Below, one piece after another: positions 37,777-46,976 of a stretch of 64,000 nucleotides of DNA. The notes under the pieces were generated by a model that was not told the DNA's origin, did no database searches, and worked only from the letters and a program-made list of their open reading frames with translations. Location: NCBI GenBank assembly GCA_963739795.1, contig CAVUBL010000022.1:124001-188000 (forward strand). Direction: 5' to 3'. The position numbers and the translations under genes were made by a program. This stretch comes from CAVUBL01 sp963739795 (GTDB lineage: Bacteria; Acidobacteriota; Thermoanaerobaculia; Multivoradales; DATKCC01). Within the stretch, counting starts at the first letter, position 1. Every line of letters starts with the position of its first letter.

Positions 37777-39638
37777 TGGACGTAGCCCAGCGCCTTGAGC
37801 TTCTCGAGCTCCTCCCGGTCGCGCTCCTGCTCGGTCCCGGGAGCACCGGAGACGGCCGAGAGCTCCCGCAGCGGCACCACCCCCGCGTAGCTCGCCACCG
37901 TCGTCACCGGCCGGCGCCGGAGCACCTCCGGATCGATGGCATCGGTGAGCACGTGCCCCGCAGCGGTCTCGGGTACCGGCAGCCCCAGCAGGTAGAGCAA
38001 GGTCGGGTAGAGGTCGTAGATCGTCGCCCCGTCGAGCGCCATGCCATGGCGCAGGGGGCCGCCGGCCATCACCAGGATCCCGGGCGGGCCGTGGCGGTGC
38101 TGGGTGTCCATGGTGTGGAGGATGGTGGGGCTGTGGCCGTGGTCGGAGGCCAGGACGAGGACCGTGTCCTTGTCCAGGTGCTCCAGGAGCTTGCCCAGGA
38201 AGGCGTCGAGCTTGCGGTGGAAGGCAGGGATGTCGTCGCCGTGGGCCGCCACCTCCTGGGCGCTCACCCCCAAGTAAAGCCAGGGCTGGTAGGCGTGCCA
38301 GCTCCAGTGCTGGACCGCGTCGGGCTGGTGGCTGTAGAAGCTCACCAGGTCGGGCTGGGAGTGGTCCGAGAGGAGCCGCAGGAGCACCTTCGACTGCCAG
38401 TCGAACTCGTAGCCGTCGAGGAGGGGGCCGATCTCGGAGAGCAGGCCGACGGGCTGCACGTAGTCGCCGGCGTCGGGGGCCGTGGCGGCGCCGCCCGGCC
38501 GGCGCTCGGCGCGGTGATGGAAACGGTCGGCCCCATAGGCCACGAAGAAGCTGTTCGGATCGCTCAGGGGCAGCGCCGGATAGGAGTAGTAGTAGCCGTC
38601 CACGACGCCGATCGAGCGGCCGAGGGCCGCGGCGACCTCCCAAATCGGCGGCTCGCGCATGGAGAACCGGTCCATGGTCACCCGCTCGGCGAGGCCGAAG
38701 CGCTCGAGGTACCCGGCGAGCTCCTTGAAGAAGGTGCGGTGGACGGGGTAGATGCCCGGGCCGCGCATGCCGGGAAGGTGGATGGTGTAGAAGTCCAGGA
38801 CGCCGTGGTCCGCCGGCCGGGTGCCGCTGTAGATGGAGGCCCAGATCACCGCCGAGTTGGAGTCGTGGATCGTGGCCAGGGGGCCGTGGACTCCGCGCGC
38901 CATGAGCCGGGCGAGGTGGGGCATCTCGCCGGCGTCGAGAAGCGGGCGGATCACCCGCCAATCGGCGCCGTCGGCGGCCACCATCACCACCTTGTAGCCC
39001 GGTCGGGTCTGCACCGACGTGGGGGCCGCCGCATCGTCCAGGGACGGCCCCGCCGGCGGAGGCGGAGGTTGGTAGATCCCGGCGAGGACGAGCTGGACAC
39101 CGAGCATCAGGGCGTAGGCGCCTGCGAGGACGAGCCCCCGGCGGCCGGTGGCGCCGAGCCACCGCCAGACCCGGACGAAGATCCAGGAGCCGAGCGCCAC
39201 GGCCAGGGCCACGCCGAGGGTGCGCAGCGCCAGGTAGCCGACCATCCCCCATACGGTCGAGGGCGGGCCGAAGGGCACCTGGTCGTAGGTCAGGCCGTAG
39301 TTGGCGGCGAGGAACCAGAAGACCAGGTTGAAGGTGAAGGCGGCGATGAAGAGGGTGCCGAAGCCGGAGCCCGGGTCGGAAGGGGCCCCGCCCCGGCGCC
39401 GCACCACCCGGCGCCCGAGATCGACGGCGGCGGCGACCCCCGCGAAGACCGCCGCGCTCAACGCGCCGTAGAGCAGCGCCGTCTCCAGGAACAGGACCAG
39501 GGCGTTCCAGGTCGAGGGCAGGTGGTTGTAGACCACGTGGAGGAGCGAGACCACCGCCCCGTAGAGCAGGGAGCCGTGGACCAGTCCCGCGCCCGCCGCG
39601 CGCAGAATCACCGTTGGAAAACCGGGTCGTGTAGGCAT
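37773..39638 (-). CDS. Membrane-anchored type I phosphodiesterase-like protein
   Basis: 621 residues. Four or five membrane segments fill residues 10-190, then a Pro-rich linker (YQPPPPPAGPS). The alkaline-phosphatase-superfamily domain of the nucleotide pyrophosphatase/phosphodiesterase type starts at VVMVAADGADWRVIRPLLDAG (metal ligand Asp223). The nucleophile position is Ser262 in SNSAVIWASIYSGTRPADHG. Further ligands are in LASDHGHSP and the late HRHGPPGI. It ends LKALGYVH, the tail shared with the three sulfatase-like proteins. ATG 39638 is used; an in-frame GTG exists at 39686. The stop lies in the end of repeat element B. Likely acts on a phosphodiester in the periplasm. Confidence 0.8.
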   Translation of the reverse strand: MPTRPGFPTVILRAAGAGLVHGSLLYGAVVSLLHVVYNHLPSTWNALVLFLETALLYGALSAAVFAGVAAAVDLGRRVVRRRGGAPSDPGSGFGTLFIAAFTFNLVFWFLAANYGLTYDQVPFGPPSTVWGMVGYLALRTLGVALAVALGSWIFVRVWRWLGATGRRGLVLAGAYALMLGVQLVLAGIYQPPPPPAGPSLDDAAAPTSVQTRPGYKVVMVAADGADWRVIRPLLDAGEMPHLARLMARGVHGPLATIHDSNSAVIWASIYSGTRPADHGVLDFYTIHLPGMRGPGIYPVHRTFFKELAGYLERFGLAERVTMDRFSMREPPIWEVAAALGRSIGVVDGYYYSYPALPLSDPNSFFVAYGADRFHHRAERRPGGAATAPDAGDYVQPVGLLSEIGPLLDGYEFDWQSKVLLRLLSDHSQPDLVSFYSHQPDAVQHWSWHAYQPWLYLGVSAQEVAAHGDDIPAFHRKLDAFLGKLLEHLDKDTVLVLASDHGHSPTILHTMDTQHRHGPPGILVMAGGPLRHGMALDGATIYDLYPTLLYLLGLPVPETAAGHVLTDAIDPEVLRRRPVTTVASYAGVVPLRELSAVSGAPGTEQERDREELEKLKALGYVH

Positions 39639-39696
39639 CGGAGGTCGTCCGCGGGCCGGGAGGCCGCGCAGCGGAAAGGCTACCACCGTCGGCCGC

Positions 39697-41409
39697 CTAG
39701 TCCCGTTCCATCATCAGGCGGTGGTACTCGTCCGTCGTCTCGGCCAGGGGCTCGACGCCCAGTTCCTCGCGCAGCAGGGCGCTCAGCCGCTCGTACTGGC
39801 GGCGCACCAGGTCCCGTCGGCCGCGCTCCGCGTGGAGCCGCATGAGGGCGGCGTGGAGGCGTTCCTGGAGTGGATCCTCCACGAGGGCGGCGCGGTAGGC
39901 GTCCGTCGCCTCGGCGAGGGAGCCGCGCCGCTCGTAGGCCGCCCCCAGGCCGCGTAGCAGGGCGAGGTGGCGCCGCCGCAGGTCCTCGCGCCGGTCGGCC
40001 AGCCAGCGATCGTAGAACCCCTCCAGCAGATCGCCCCGGTACAGGCGCCAGGCCGCTTCCCAGGCGGCGATCGCTTGGACGTCCCACCCGCTCTCGGCCT
40101 CGAACGCCGCCCGCTCGACCTGGCGCACGACCTCCTCGACGTCGATCCACCAGCCGAGCTCGGGGTTGAGGCGATAGACGTCGTCTTCGAGCAGGAGCGG
40201 CGCCACCTCGCTCCCCGGCGCCCCGGGCTCGGGGCGCAAGCCGCGGCGCAGGTGGCTGAGGGTGGGGTGGAAGTTCCGGCGGATCGCCTCGTCGCTCTCT
40301 TCGGGCCACAGGGCTTCGACGAGCGACTCCCGGGCCGCGCGGCGCTCGGGCGAGGTGGCGAGGTAGGCCAGGGCCCGGAACGATCGCTTGAGGGGCCAGT
40401 GGAGGCGGGTCCAGGAGCCGTCGCGCCCGCGGCGCCAGGCCTCCGGACGGCCCAGCAGCCGGAGCCGGATGCGAGCGTCCTCGTCGGCGGGCTCGGCGTC
40501 CGGCCCGGTCGGACCGGGCGGGCCAGCCCGGGCGGTTAAGCCGGTCGGGCCGGTCGGGCCGGTCGGGCCGGTCGGGCCGGTCGGGCCAAGGGCGGCGGGC
40601 GCCGGCGGCGCGGCGGCGCCCACCACCGGACCGGGGGTTCCGGCCCTCTCGCGGGCGAGCAAGGCGCTCACGAGACGAGGTGCCCGGAGGCCGCTTCCAT
40701 CGTCGAGGAGCAGTCCCAGGGTGTCGCGCAGGCGGGAGACGGTGTCGGCGTCCGCCCGCTCGGGACCGGTGAGGGCGGCGCGCTCGGCGTCCGAGAGGCC
40801 GGCCACCACCTCGAGGCGGAGGAAATCCGCCACCGGGGAGAGGGCGACCAGGTCTTCCGGTCCGAGCCCGCCCATGGAAGCTCTGCGGGCGCCGAGGCCT
40901 GCGGCGGCCAGCAGCAGGGGACGGTACCAGCCATCCGTGGATTCGGTCAGGGCCGCGGCCCTGGCCGGGGCCTGCGCCTCCCCCGCCACCGCCTCCCACA
41001 AGGCTCCCGCCTCCTCCGGAGTGAGCGACAGGTCTCGCGGAGTCACCATCCCGCACGCGACGCCGGGGATCTCGAGACGGGATCGGGTCGCGACGACCAG
41101 CCTGGCCCCCGCGGGCAGCTCCTGGCTCCACGCCACCACCCGCTCGGCCGCCGCCTGGCCCGGGGGCAAAGCGTGACAGACCAGCCACCGCTCTCCCCGC
41201 TCGAGCGCCTCCGAAAGCAGCCGAACCCACCGCTCCCCGTCTCCCAGGTCCGCCGGCGCCACGCCCCGAGCCCGGGGGCCCAGACGCGCAAGGAGGGCGC
41301 TCAGCACCGCGCCTCGGCCGCTGCCCGGCCAACCCCACACCTGGACGAGTGGCGTGCCGAGCGCTTCGACGAGCTCGGCGACGCGACCGGCATGGGGAGC
41401 CCTGTCCAC
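39697..41409 (-). CDS. BTAD-family (SARP-like) transcriptional regulator with collagen-like linker
   Basis: 570 residues in three parts. Residues 1-250 look like a degenerate STAND-type ATPase: GWPGSGRGA (26-34) resembles a Walker A with Arg for Lys. Residues 275-303 are Gly-x-y triplets (GPTGPTG...). From 312 comes an OmpR-like winged helix (LLGRPEAW, ESLVEALWPEESDEAIRRNFHPTLSHLRRGL), then the tetratricopeptide-like activator domain ending LREELGVEPLAETTDEYHRL, as in SARP/AfsR regulators. No signal peptide, so the collagen-like part is a cytoplasmic linker. The start is GTG. It lies 58 bp upstream of the phosphodiesterase gene on the same strand and may regulate it. Confidence 0.82.
   Translation of the reverse strand: MDRAPHAGRVAELVEALGTPLVQVWGWPGSGRGAVLSALLARLGPRARGVAPADLGDGERWVRLLSEALERGERWLVCHALPPGQAAAERVVAWSQELPAGARLVVATRSRLEIPGVACGMVTPRDLSLTPEEAGALWEAVAGEAQAPARAAALTESTDGWYRPLLLAAAGLGARRASMGGLGPEDLVALSPVADFLRLEVVAGLSDAERAALTGPERADADTVSRLRDTLGLLLDDGSGLRAPRLVSALLARERAGTPGPVVGAAAPPAPAALGPTGPTGPTGPTGPTGLTARAGPPGPTGPDAEPADEDARIRLRLLGRPEAWRRGRDGSWTRLHWPLKRSFRALAYLATSPERRAARESLVEALWPEESDEAIRRNFHPTLSHLRRGLRPEPGAPGSEVAPLLLEDDVYRLNPELGWWIDVEEVVRQVERAAFEAESGWDVQAIAAWEAAWRLYRGDLLEGFYDRWLADRREDLRRRHLALLRGLGAAYERRGSLAEATDAYRAALVEDPLQERLHAALMRLHAERGRRDLVRRQYERLSALLREELGVEPLAETTDEYHRLMMERD
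40541..40587. repeat. 9-bp tandem repeat coding a collagen-like linker
   Basis: Five copies of CCGGTCGGG plus two bases lie inside the regulator gene; on the minus strand they encode repeated Gly-Pro-Thr. The exact repetition at DNA level suggests recent expansion by slippage, so copy number may vary between strains. Confidence 0.85.
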
Positions 41410-41489
41410 GCCATGACTCTATCGGAGGGAGCGGGGAGCGGGCGGGCGGTTCCTGGCCGCCGACGTCTTCCTGAACGAGAGCTGAGCGG

Positions 41490-42473
41490 TTACCAGGTGA
41501 GGACGACCTTGCCGGTGACCCCGCCCGCCTCGAGCCGGCGGTAGGCCTCGGCGACCCGGTCGCAGGGGAAGGTCTGATCGAGGATCGGGCGGAGGCGCCC
41601 GTCGGCGAGGCGGAGCGCCGCGAACGCGATAAAGCCGGCGACCAGGTCGCCCTTCTCCGCGCGGGGGCGCGCCCTCAGGACCGAGCCCCGGAGGACGAGG
41701 CGACGCCGGAGGATTTCCCCCAGGTCGAGGCTCGCGCGCTGGCCGGCCATGAGCCCGATGAGCACCAGGCGGCCCTGGTTGCGCAGAGCCCCCAGATGAG
41801 CCGCCATCCGCTCGCCGCCCACCAGGTCGAAGACCAGGTCGACGCCGCGGCCCCGGGTGTGATCGCGCACGGCCTGGGGCAGGCCGGCGTCGTCGACCAG
41901 GAGGCCGTCCGCTCCCAGGGCCGCCAGCGGCTCCAGCCGTTCGAGGCTGCGGCCGGCGGCGAGGACCCGGGCTCCCAGCTCGTGGGCGACCTGCACCGCC
42001 ATCGTCCCCACGCCGCCGTTGGCCCCGGTCACGAGCACGGTCTCACCGCTCTCCAGGCCCCCTTCGGCGACCAGGTTGGTCCAGGCGGTCAGGCAGGCCT
42101 CGGGCAAGGCGGCCCCCTGCTCGAACGAAAGGGTGCCGGGGAGGGCCATGAGCTGGCCTTCCGGGACGGCCGCGAGCTCGCCCTGGCCACCGCCGGCCAC
42201 CAGGGCCATCACCCGGTCGCCGGCGGACCAGCCCGAGACCTCGTCGCCGACCCGCACCACGGTTCCGGCACACTCGAGGCCCGGGACGGAGCTCTCTCCC
42301 GGAGGCGGCGGATAGAGACCTCGAAGCTGGAGGAGGTCCGCCCGGTTGAGGCCGGAGGCTCGGACCCGCACCAGGACCTCGGACGCGCCGAGCCCCGGCT
42401 CGGGGAACTCTCCGAGTCGGGGCTCCGGGATCCCGCCGGCTCCCGGGCCGGCTTCGGGCAGAACGGCACGCAC
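41490..42473 (-). CDS. NAD(P)H quinone oxidoreductase, zinc-free MDR family
   Basis: 327-residue medium-chain dehydrogenase/reductase of the quinone oxidoreductase (zeta-crystallin/PIG3) type. The N-terminal catalytic domain has GLNRADLLQLRGLYPPPPG, typical of PIG3-like enzymes, and lacks the Cys/His zinc ligands of alcohol dehydrogenases. The NADPH site is GANGGVG (150-156). A conserved DLVFDLVGG and C-terminal RRLEAGGVTGKVVL complete it. It reduces quinones or enones with NADPH. GTG start at 42473. It sits 15 bp after the acyl-CoA dehydrogenase on the same strand, so probably one operon. Confidence 0.9.
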   Translation of the reverse strand: MRAVLPEAGPGAGGIPEPRLGEFPEPGLGASEVLVRVRASGLNRADLLQLRGLYPPPPGESSVPGLECAGTVVRVGDEVSGWSAGDRVMALVAGGGQGELAAVPEGQLMALPGTLSFEQGAALPEACLTAWTNLVAEGGLESGETVLVTGANGGVGTMAVQVAHELGARVLAAGRSLERLEPLAALGADGLLVDDAGLPQAVRDHTRGRGVDLVFDLVGGERMAAHLGALRNQGRLVLIGLMAGQRASLDLGEILRRRLVLRGSVLRARPRAEKGDLVAGFIAFAALRLADGRLRPILDQTFPCDRVAEAYRRLEAGGVTGKVVLTW

Positions 42474-42488
42474 GACGCGCCGTCCGGG

Positions 42489-44408
42489 TCAGTTCGTGAC
42501 CGGCTGGGGCTCGTGGTGGGCCGAGGGCGAAGCCTTCGCTTCGGCCGGCTCCAGCGAGCCACCGGCCCCGACGACATGGAGAACGCCTTCCTCGAGCCAG
42601 AGGTGCTCGCCGTCGAGGATGCGCTGCGCCACCCGGTACTTGAGGGCGTCGTCGTTGTGCCAGAGGTCGTAGAAGAGCTGGCGGATGCGGCGCCGGCTCA
42701 TGCGGCAGAACAGGTCCGCCATCTCCACCGCCCGGATCGCCGGAAGGTCGCCGCGCTCGATCATCGCCTGGGCGCGGGAAACCGCCGAGGCCATGGCGAA
42801 GAGCTCGTTGGCGATGTCCACCAGGCGGAACAGGAACGCCTGCTTATTCTGGAGGCCGCCCTGGTAGACCACCATGCCGTGGAAGATCTGTCGGGCCAGC
42901 CTGCGCGACGCCCGCTCGACGAAGCGCAAGTGACCGGAGAGCTCGCCGAACTCCGAATAGCGCGCCGGCAGGCCTCGGCCGATCCAGAGCCGCGGGTACC
43001 AAGTGGCGTAGAAGGCGGCCACCTTGGGCAGCACCGCCAGCTTCTCCGCCGGCTCCTTCTTCGGATCGATCAGCTCCCCGGCGACCTGGAGGTGCTTGTC
43101 CACGGCCTCGCGAGCCATGAACAGGTGCATGATCTCGCTCGACCCCTCGAAGATCTTGTTGATCCGATAGTCGCGCATCATGCGCTCGACCGGCACCGGC
43201 TCCTCGCCGCGGGCCTCGAGGGAGTCTTCGGTCTCGTAGCCGCGGCCGCCGCGCACCTGCATGGTCTCGTCGACGATCTGCCAGGCGCGGAAGGTGGCCC
43301 ATTCTTTCGAGGCCGCCGCCTCGAGGCGGATGTCGAGGCTCTTGTCGTCGGCCATGGCGGTGGCCAGGTCGACCATCGACTCCATGGCGAAGGTGTAGCC
43401 GGCGATGTCGCTGATCTTGTGGGCGATCGCCTCGTGCTTGCCGATGGGCTTGCCCCACTGCACCCGGGTGCTCGACCACTTGCGGACGATCTCGAGGCAG
43501 CCCTTGGACAGGCCCACCGAGCCGTTGGGGATCGAGAGCCGGCCGTCGTTGAGGGTGGTGAGGGCGATCTTCAGGCCCTTGCCCTCCTCGCCGATCAGGT
43601 TCTCCGCCGGGATCTCGACGTCCCGGAAGCTGATCACCGCGTTGGCCAGCGCGCGCAGCCCCATGAAGTGGCAGCGGTGCTCGACCTTGACGCCGGGCGT
43701 GCTCATCTCAACCACGAACGCGCTGATCTTGTGGGTCTGCGGATCGCGGGCCATGACCACGAGCAGGTCGGCGATGGTGCCGTTGGTGCACCAGAGCTTC
43801 TCGCCGTTGAGCACGTAGCCCGAGCCGTCGGCGGTCTTCTCCGCCGTGGTCATGAGGCGGGCCGGGTCGGAGCCCACCTGGGGCTCGGTGAGGGCGAAGG
43901 CCGAGATCTCTCCTTTGGCGCAGCGCGGCAAGAACTTCCGCTTCTGCTCCTCGGTCCCGAACAGCTTCAAAGGCTGGGGCACGCCGATCGACTGGTGGGC
44001 CGACAGCAGGGCGGAGAGGTTGCCGTCGAAGCTGCCCAGGAGCTGCATCACCTTCTGGTACTCCCGGTTGGTGAACCCCAGGCCACCGTACTCCTTGGGG
44101 ATCTTCATACCGAAGGCGCCCAGCTTGCGCAGACCGTCGACCACGTGCTCCGGGTACTCGCCCACCCGGTCGATCGCCCGCGGGTCGACCTCGTCGCGCA
44201 GGAACTCCTTCATGGCGTTGTAGAAGGCCGAGAACTCCGGCCTCTCGCCCTCACCGCGGAGAGGATAGGGGTGGATCAGGTCGAGGCGGAACCTCCCGAG
44301 GAAGAGCTCGCGCATGAAGCTCGGTCGCTTCCACTCCTTCTCGCGGGAGGCCTCCGCCACCTCCAAGGACTGTTGCTCACTGACGTGACGGACCTTGTCT
44401 GCGCTCAT
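42489..44408 (-). CDS. Acyl-CoA dehydrogenase (long, VLCAD/ACAD9-like)
   Basis: 639-residue flavoenzyme for the first step of fatty acid beta-oxidation. The core (about 80-450) has the FAD/substrate motifs ISAFALTEPQVGSD and VLNGEKLWCTNG, KIALTTLNDGR and KIFEGSSEIMHL. A C-terminal extension of about 190 residues beyond the 380-residue core is as in very-long-chain enzymes that bind membranes. ATG 44408 is chosen: AAGGAGG lies 6 bases upstream; the frame is open further up to 44573 but only into repetitive leader sequence. Likely transcribed with the quinone oxidoreductase. The electron acceptor would be ETF, not seen here. Confidence 0.93.
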   Translation of the reverse strand: MSADKVRHVSEQQSLEVAEASREKEWKRPSFMRELFLGRFRLDLIHPYPLRGEGERPEFSAFYNAMKEFLRDEVDPRAIDRVGEYPEHVVDGLRKLGAFGMKIPKEYGGLGFTNREYQKVMQLLGSFDGNLSALLSAHQSIGVPQPLKLFGTEEQKRKFLPRCAKGEISAFALTEPQVGSDPARLMTTAEKTADGSGYVLNGEKLWCTNGTIADLLVVMARDPQTHKISAFVVEMSTPGVKVEHRCHFMGLRALANAVISFRDVEIPAENLIGEEGKGLKIALTTLNDGRLSIPNGSVGLSKGCLEIVRKWSSTRVQWGKPIGKHEAIAHKISDIAGYTFAMESMVDLATAMADDKSLDIRLEAAASKEWATFRAWQIVDETMQVRGGRGYETEDSLEARGEEPVPVERMMRDYRINKIFEGSSEIMHLFMAREAVDKHLQVAGELIDPKKEPAEKLAVLPKVAAFYATWYPRLWIGRGLPARYSEFGELSGHLRFVERASRRLARQIFHGMVVYQGGLQNKQAFLFRLVDIANELFAMASAVSRAQAMIERGDLPAIRAVEMADLFCRMSRRRIRQLFYDLWHNDDALKYRVAQRILDGEHLWLEEGVLHVVGAGGSLEPAEAKASPSAHHEPQPVTN

Positions 44409-44446
44409 GGGAGCCTCCTTGCCGGACGTTGGCCGGGCCGTCGCTC

Positions 44447-44477
44447 GGATTCGGTGGATCGAGTGGATTCGGTGGAT
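44447..44477. repeat. 13-bp direct repeat upstream of the acyl-CoA dehydrogenase
   Basis: GGATTCGGTGGAT occurs at 44447-44459 and 44465-44477, 18 bp apart, about 40 bases before the acyl-CoA dehydrogenase start. A similar sequence (GAATTCGTTGGATTCGTGG) lies near 57848 upstream of the E2 gene. It may be an operator or simple repetition. The rest of the gap 44409-44625 shows nothing clear. Confidence 0.35.
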
Positions 44478-44625
44478 TCCGCCGCCCCTCCCGCAGCCTC
44501 GAATCCCGGGCCGGCCCTTCGTCGATACTAGCATCCGCCGCAGCGCAGCACAAATCTTTCCGCTTCGCGGCAAAGCGTCTCGGATGCCGCCGACGCAGGA
44601 GCTCCAGGCTTCGGGCGGTAGGCAC

Positions 44626-45522
44626 CTACCGGCTCGTCGTCGTCATCGCCACGCCGGCGATCACCAAGGCGGCCCCGGCGACCACCCGCAGCGTGAGCTG
44701 CTCGTGGAAGAGCAGAGCCCCCAGAGCGACGGCGAAGACCGGCGAGAGGTAGTTGACGAGGGCCAGCCGGCTGGCCCGCATGGTCTGAAGGAGCCAGAAG
44801 TAGAGCGTGAAGGTGACCACCGAGCCGGCGACCGCCAGGTAGAGGATGGTCCCCACCGCCGCCGCCCCCAGGACCAGCGGCCGGCCCCGTTCGAACACCA
44901 GGGACACGCCCCCCATGAGGACCGCCGCCAGGGCCATGGGCGGCGCGATGAGCGCCACCGGGTGGATTCCCTCTCCCCACCGCTTGACCGCCACGTTGGC
45001 GACCGCGGCGGCGAGCGAGGCGGCGAGGACCAGGGCCGCGGCTCCCGAGGCTCCCGAGGCTCCCGGCGCGGCCACCGCCGAGAGGTCCTCGGAGAAGATC
45101 AGCGCCACGCCGGCGAACCCTGCCACCACCCCCGCCGCCGAGACCGCGCGCAGGCGGTCGCCGGGCAGGGCCAGGTGGGCGAGGACGGCGACGAACAGCG
45201 GGAACGTGGCGAAGAGGATCGAGGTCAGCCCGGAGGGCACCCGCTGCTCGGCCCAGTAGACCGCCCCGTAACAGAACCCGAAGGTCGCCAGGCCGTTGAC
45301 CAGCCACAGCATCATCTCGCGCCGGCTCGACCCCAGGCGGACGCCCAGGAACCGAGCCACGCCGAGGAGCACCAGGGACGCCACGCCGAAGCGCAGGGCG
45401 ACGCCGGCGAAGGGAGGGACATCGGTGAGCCCCAGGCGGATGGCGGCCCAGGTCGAGCCCCAGATCAGGGTGACCGCGGCCAGGGCGCCCGCCTTCTCGA
45501 GAGACGGGAGCCGGGAGCTCAC
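44626..45522 (-). CDS. EamA/DMT family transporter
   Basis: 298-residue inner-membrane protein with ten hydrophobic segments and the two-fold EamA repeat: first half LIWGSTWAAIRLGL, second half VANVAVKRWGEG. The end of each half has the usual Pro/Gly-containing helices (TSILFATFPLFVAVL; LALVNYLSPVFAVALGALLF). Such proteins export metabolites or amino acids; the substrate is not predictable. The GTG start overlaps the asnS stop by 4 bp (GTGA), so it is read through from asnS. Confidence 0.9.
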   Translation of the reverse strand: MSSRLPSLEKAGALAAVTLIWGSTWAAIRLGLTDVPPFAGVALRFGVASLVLLGVARFLGVRLGSSRREMMLWLVNGLATFGFCYGAVYWAEQRVPSGLTSILFATFPLFVAVLAHLALPGDRLRAVSAAGVVAGFAGVALIFSEDLSAVAAPGASGASGAAALVLAASLAAAVANVAVKRWGEGIHPVALIAPPMALAAVLMGGVSLVFERGRPLVLGAAAVGTILYLAVAGSVVTFTLYFWLLQTMRASRLALVNYLSPVFAVALGALLFHEQLTLRVVAGAALVIAGVAMTTTSR

Positions 45523-46835
45523 GGGTAAATCTTGTAGAGCATCCGTGGGTAGGGGATGGTCTCGCGCAGGTGGGGCACGCCGCACATCCAGGCGACGAAA
45601 CGCTCGATCCCCATGCCGAAACCGCTGTGGCGGAAGGCGCCGTACTTGCGGATGTCGAGGTACCACTGGAAGGCCTCGACCGGCAGGTCGTGCTCGCGGA
45701 TGCGGGCGAGCAGCAGGTCGTGGTCGTGGATGCGCTGGCTGCCGCCGATGATCTCGCCGTAGCCCTCCGGCGCCAGCACGTCGACGGCCAGGGCGAGCTC
45801 CGGGTTCTCGGGGTCGGGCTGCATGTAGAAAGCCTTGGTCTTGGTCGGGTAGCGAGTGACCAGGACCGGGCGGTCGAAGAGGCCGGCGAGGACGGTCTCG
45901 TCGTCGCCGCCGAAGTCCTCGCCCCACTCGATCTCGACCCCCTCGGCCCGCAGGCGCTCGACCGCCTCCGTGTAGCTGATCCGCGGGAAGGGCGCCACCA
46001 CCGACTCGAGCTTCGAGACGTCGCGCTCCAGGACCGCCAGATCGCCGCGGCAGCGCTCGAGGACCCGGGCCACCAGGTAGGCCACGAACTCTTCGGCGAG
46101 CTCGCACACACCGTCGAACTCGAGGAACGCGACCTCGGGCTCCACCATCCAGAACTCCATCAGGTGGCGCCGCGTCTTGGACTTCTCGGCCCGGAAGGTG
46201 GGTCCGAAGCAGTAGACCTTGCCGAAGGCCGCGGCGGCCGGCTCGAGGTAGAGCTGCCCGGACTGGGTCAGGTAGGCCGGCTCGCCGAAGTACTCGGTCT
46301 CGAACAGGGTCGAGGTGCCCTCGCAGGCCGCCGGCGTCAGGATCGGCGAATCGATCAGCACGAACTCGCGCTCGTAGTAGAAGTCCCGGATCGCCTGCTC
46401 GACCTCGCTGCGCACCTTGAGGACCGCCCGCTGGCGCGAGGAGCGCAGCCACAGGTGGCGGTGCTCCATCAAGAAGGCCGTGCCGTGCTCCTTCGGGGTG
46501 ATCGGGTAGTCCGCGGTCTCGTAGAGCACCCGGAAGCCGGTCAGGTGGAGCTCCACCCCGCCCGGCGCCCGCTCGTCGGCGTGCACCCGGCCCGTCGCCT
46601 CCACGGTGGCCTCCTGGCTCGCGCGCTCGACGTCGGCCCAGGCCTCCTCCGGGAGCTCCTTCTTGCTCGCCACCCCCTGCACCGTGCCCGAGCCGTCGCG
46701 GACCTGGAGGAAGGCGATCTTGCCGCTCGAGCGCTTGTTCTCGAGCCAGCCGAGGACGCGGACCTCTTCGTCCCGGTGGTCGAGGAGGTGGACGACGGGG
46801 ACGATCTGCGGCGCTTCGGAGAGGGGCTCGGCCAT
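45519..46835 (-). CDS. asnS: Asparagine--tRNA ligase
   Basis: 438-residue class IIb aminoacyl-tRNA synthetase that charges tRNA-Asn. The N-terminal OB-fold anticodon domain (VRVLGWLENKRSSGKIAFLQVRD, about 25-48) is followed by the catalytic core. Motif 2 is FRAEKSKTRRHLMEFWMVEPE and motif 3 GFGMGIERFV near the end, followed by the usual R-x-x-x-YPR. The length is slightly short of the 460-470 usual, as in compact bacterial AsnRS. ATG 46835. The EamA gene follows with a 4-bp overlap. Confidence 0.95.
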   Translation of the reverse strand: MAEPLSEAPQIVPVVHLLDHRDEEVRVLGWLENKRSSGKIAFLQVRDGSGTVQGVASKKELPEEAWADVERASQEATVEATGRVHADERAPGGVELHLTGFRVLYETADYPITPKEHGTAFLMEHRHLWLRSSRQRAVLKVRSEVEQAIRDFYYEREFVLIDSPILTPAACEGTSTLFETEYFGEPAYLTQSGQLYLEPAAAAFGKVYCFGPTFRAEKSKTRRHLMEFWMVEPEVAFLEFDGVCELAEEFVAYLVARVLERCRGDLAVLERDVSKLESVVAPFPRISYTEAVERLRAEGVEIEWGEDFGGDDETVLAGLFDRPVLVTRYPTKTKAFYMQPDPENPELALAVDVLAPEGYGEIIGGSQRIHDHDLLLARIREHDLPVEAFQWYLDIRKYGAFRHSGFGMGIERFVAWMCGVPHLRETIPYPRMLYKIYP

Positions 46836-46976
46836 GGCAGCGGGTTCCTACGGGTGTCTACGGGCAGGGGCCGGAAAACGGCCTTGACGACGGAACGAGG
46901 AAGCGTAGCAGTCGCCGGTGAACGCTAGCAAGGGCCGGGTCGGCCCAGCGTCGGACCCGACTCGGCGTGGGAGGGG

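Noticed and set aside
39697..41409. Collagen-like surface protein
   Set aside because: The repeat is short, there is no signal peptide, and the flanking domains are those of a transcription regulator.
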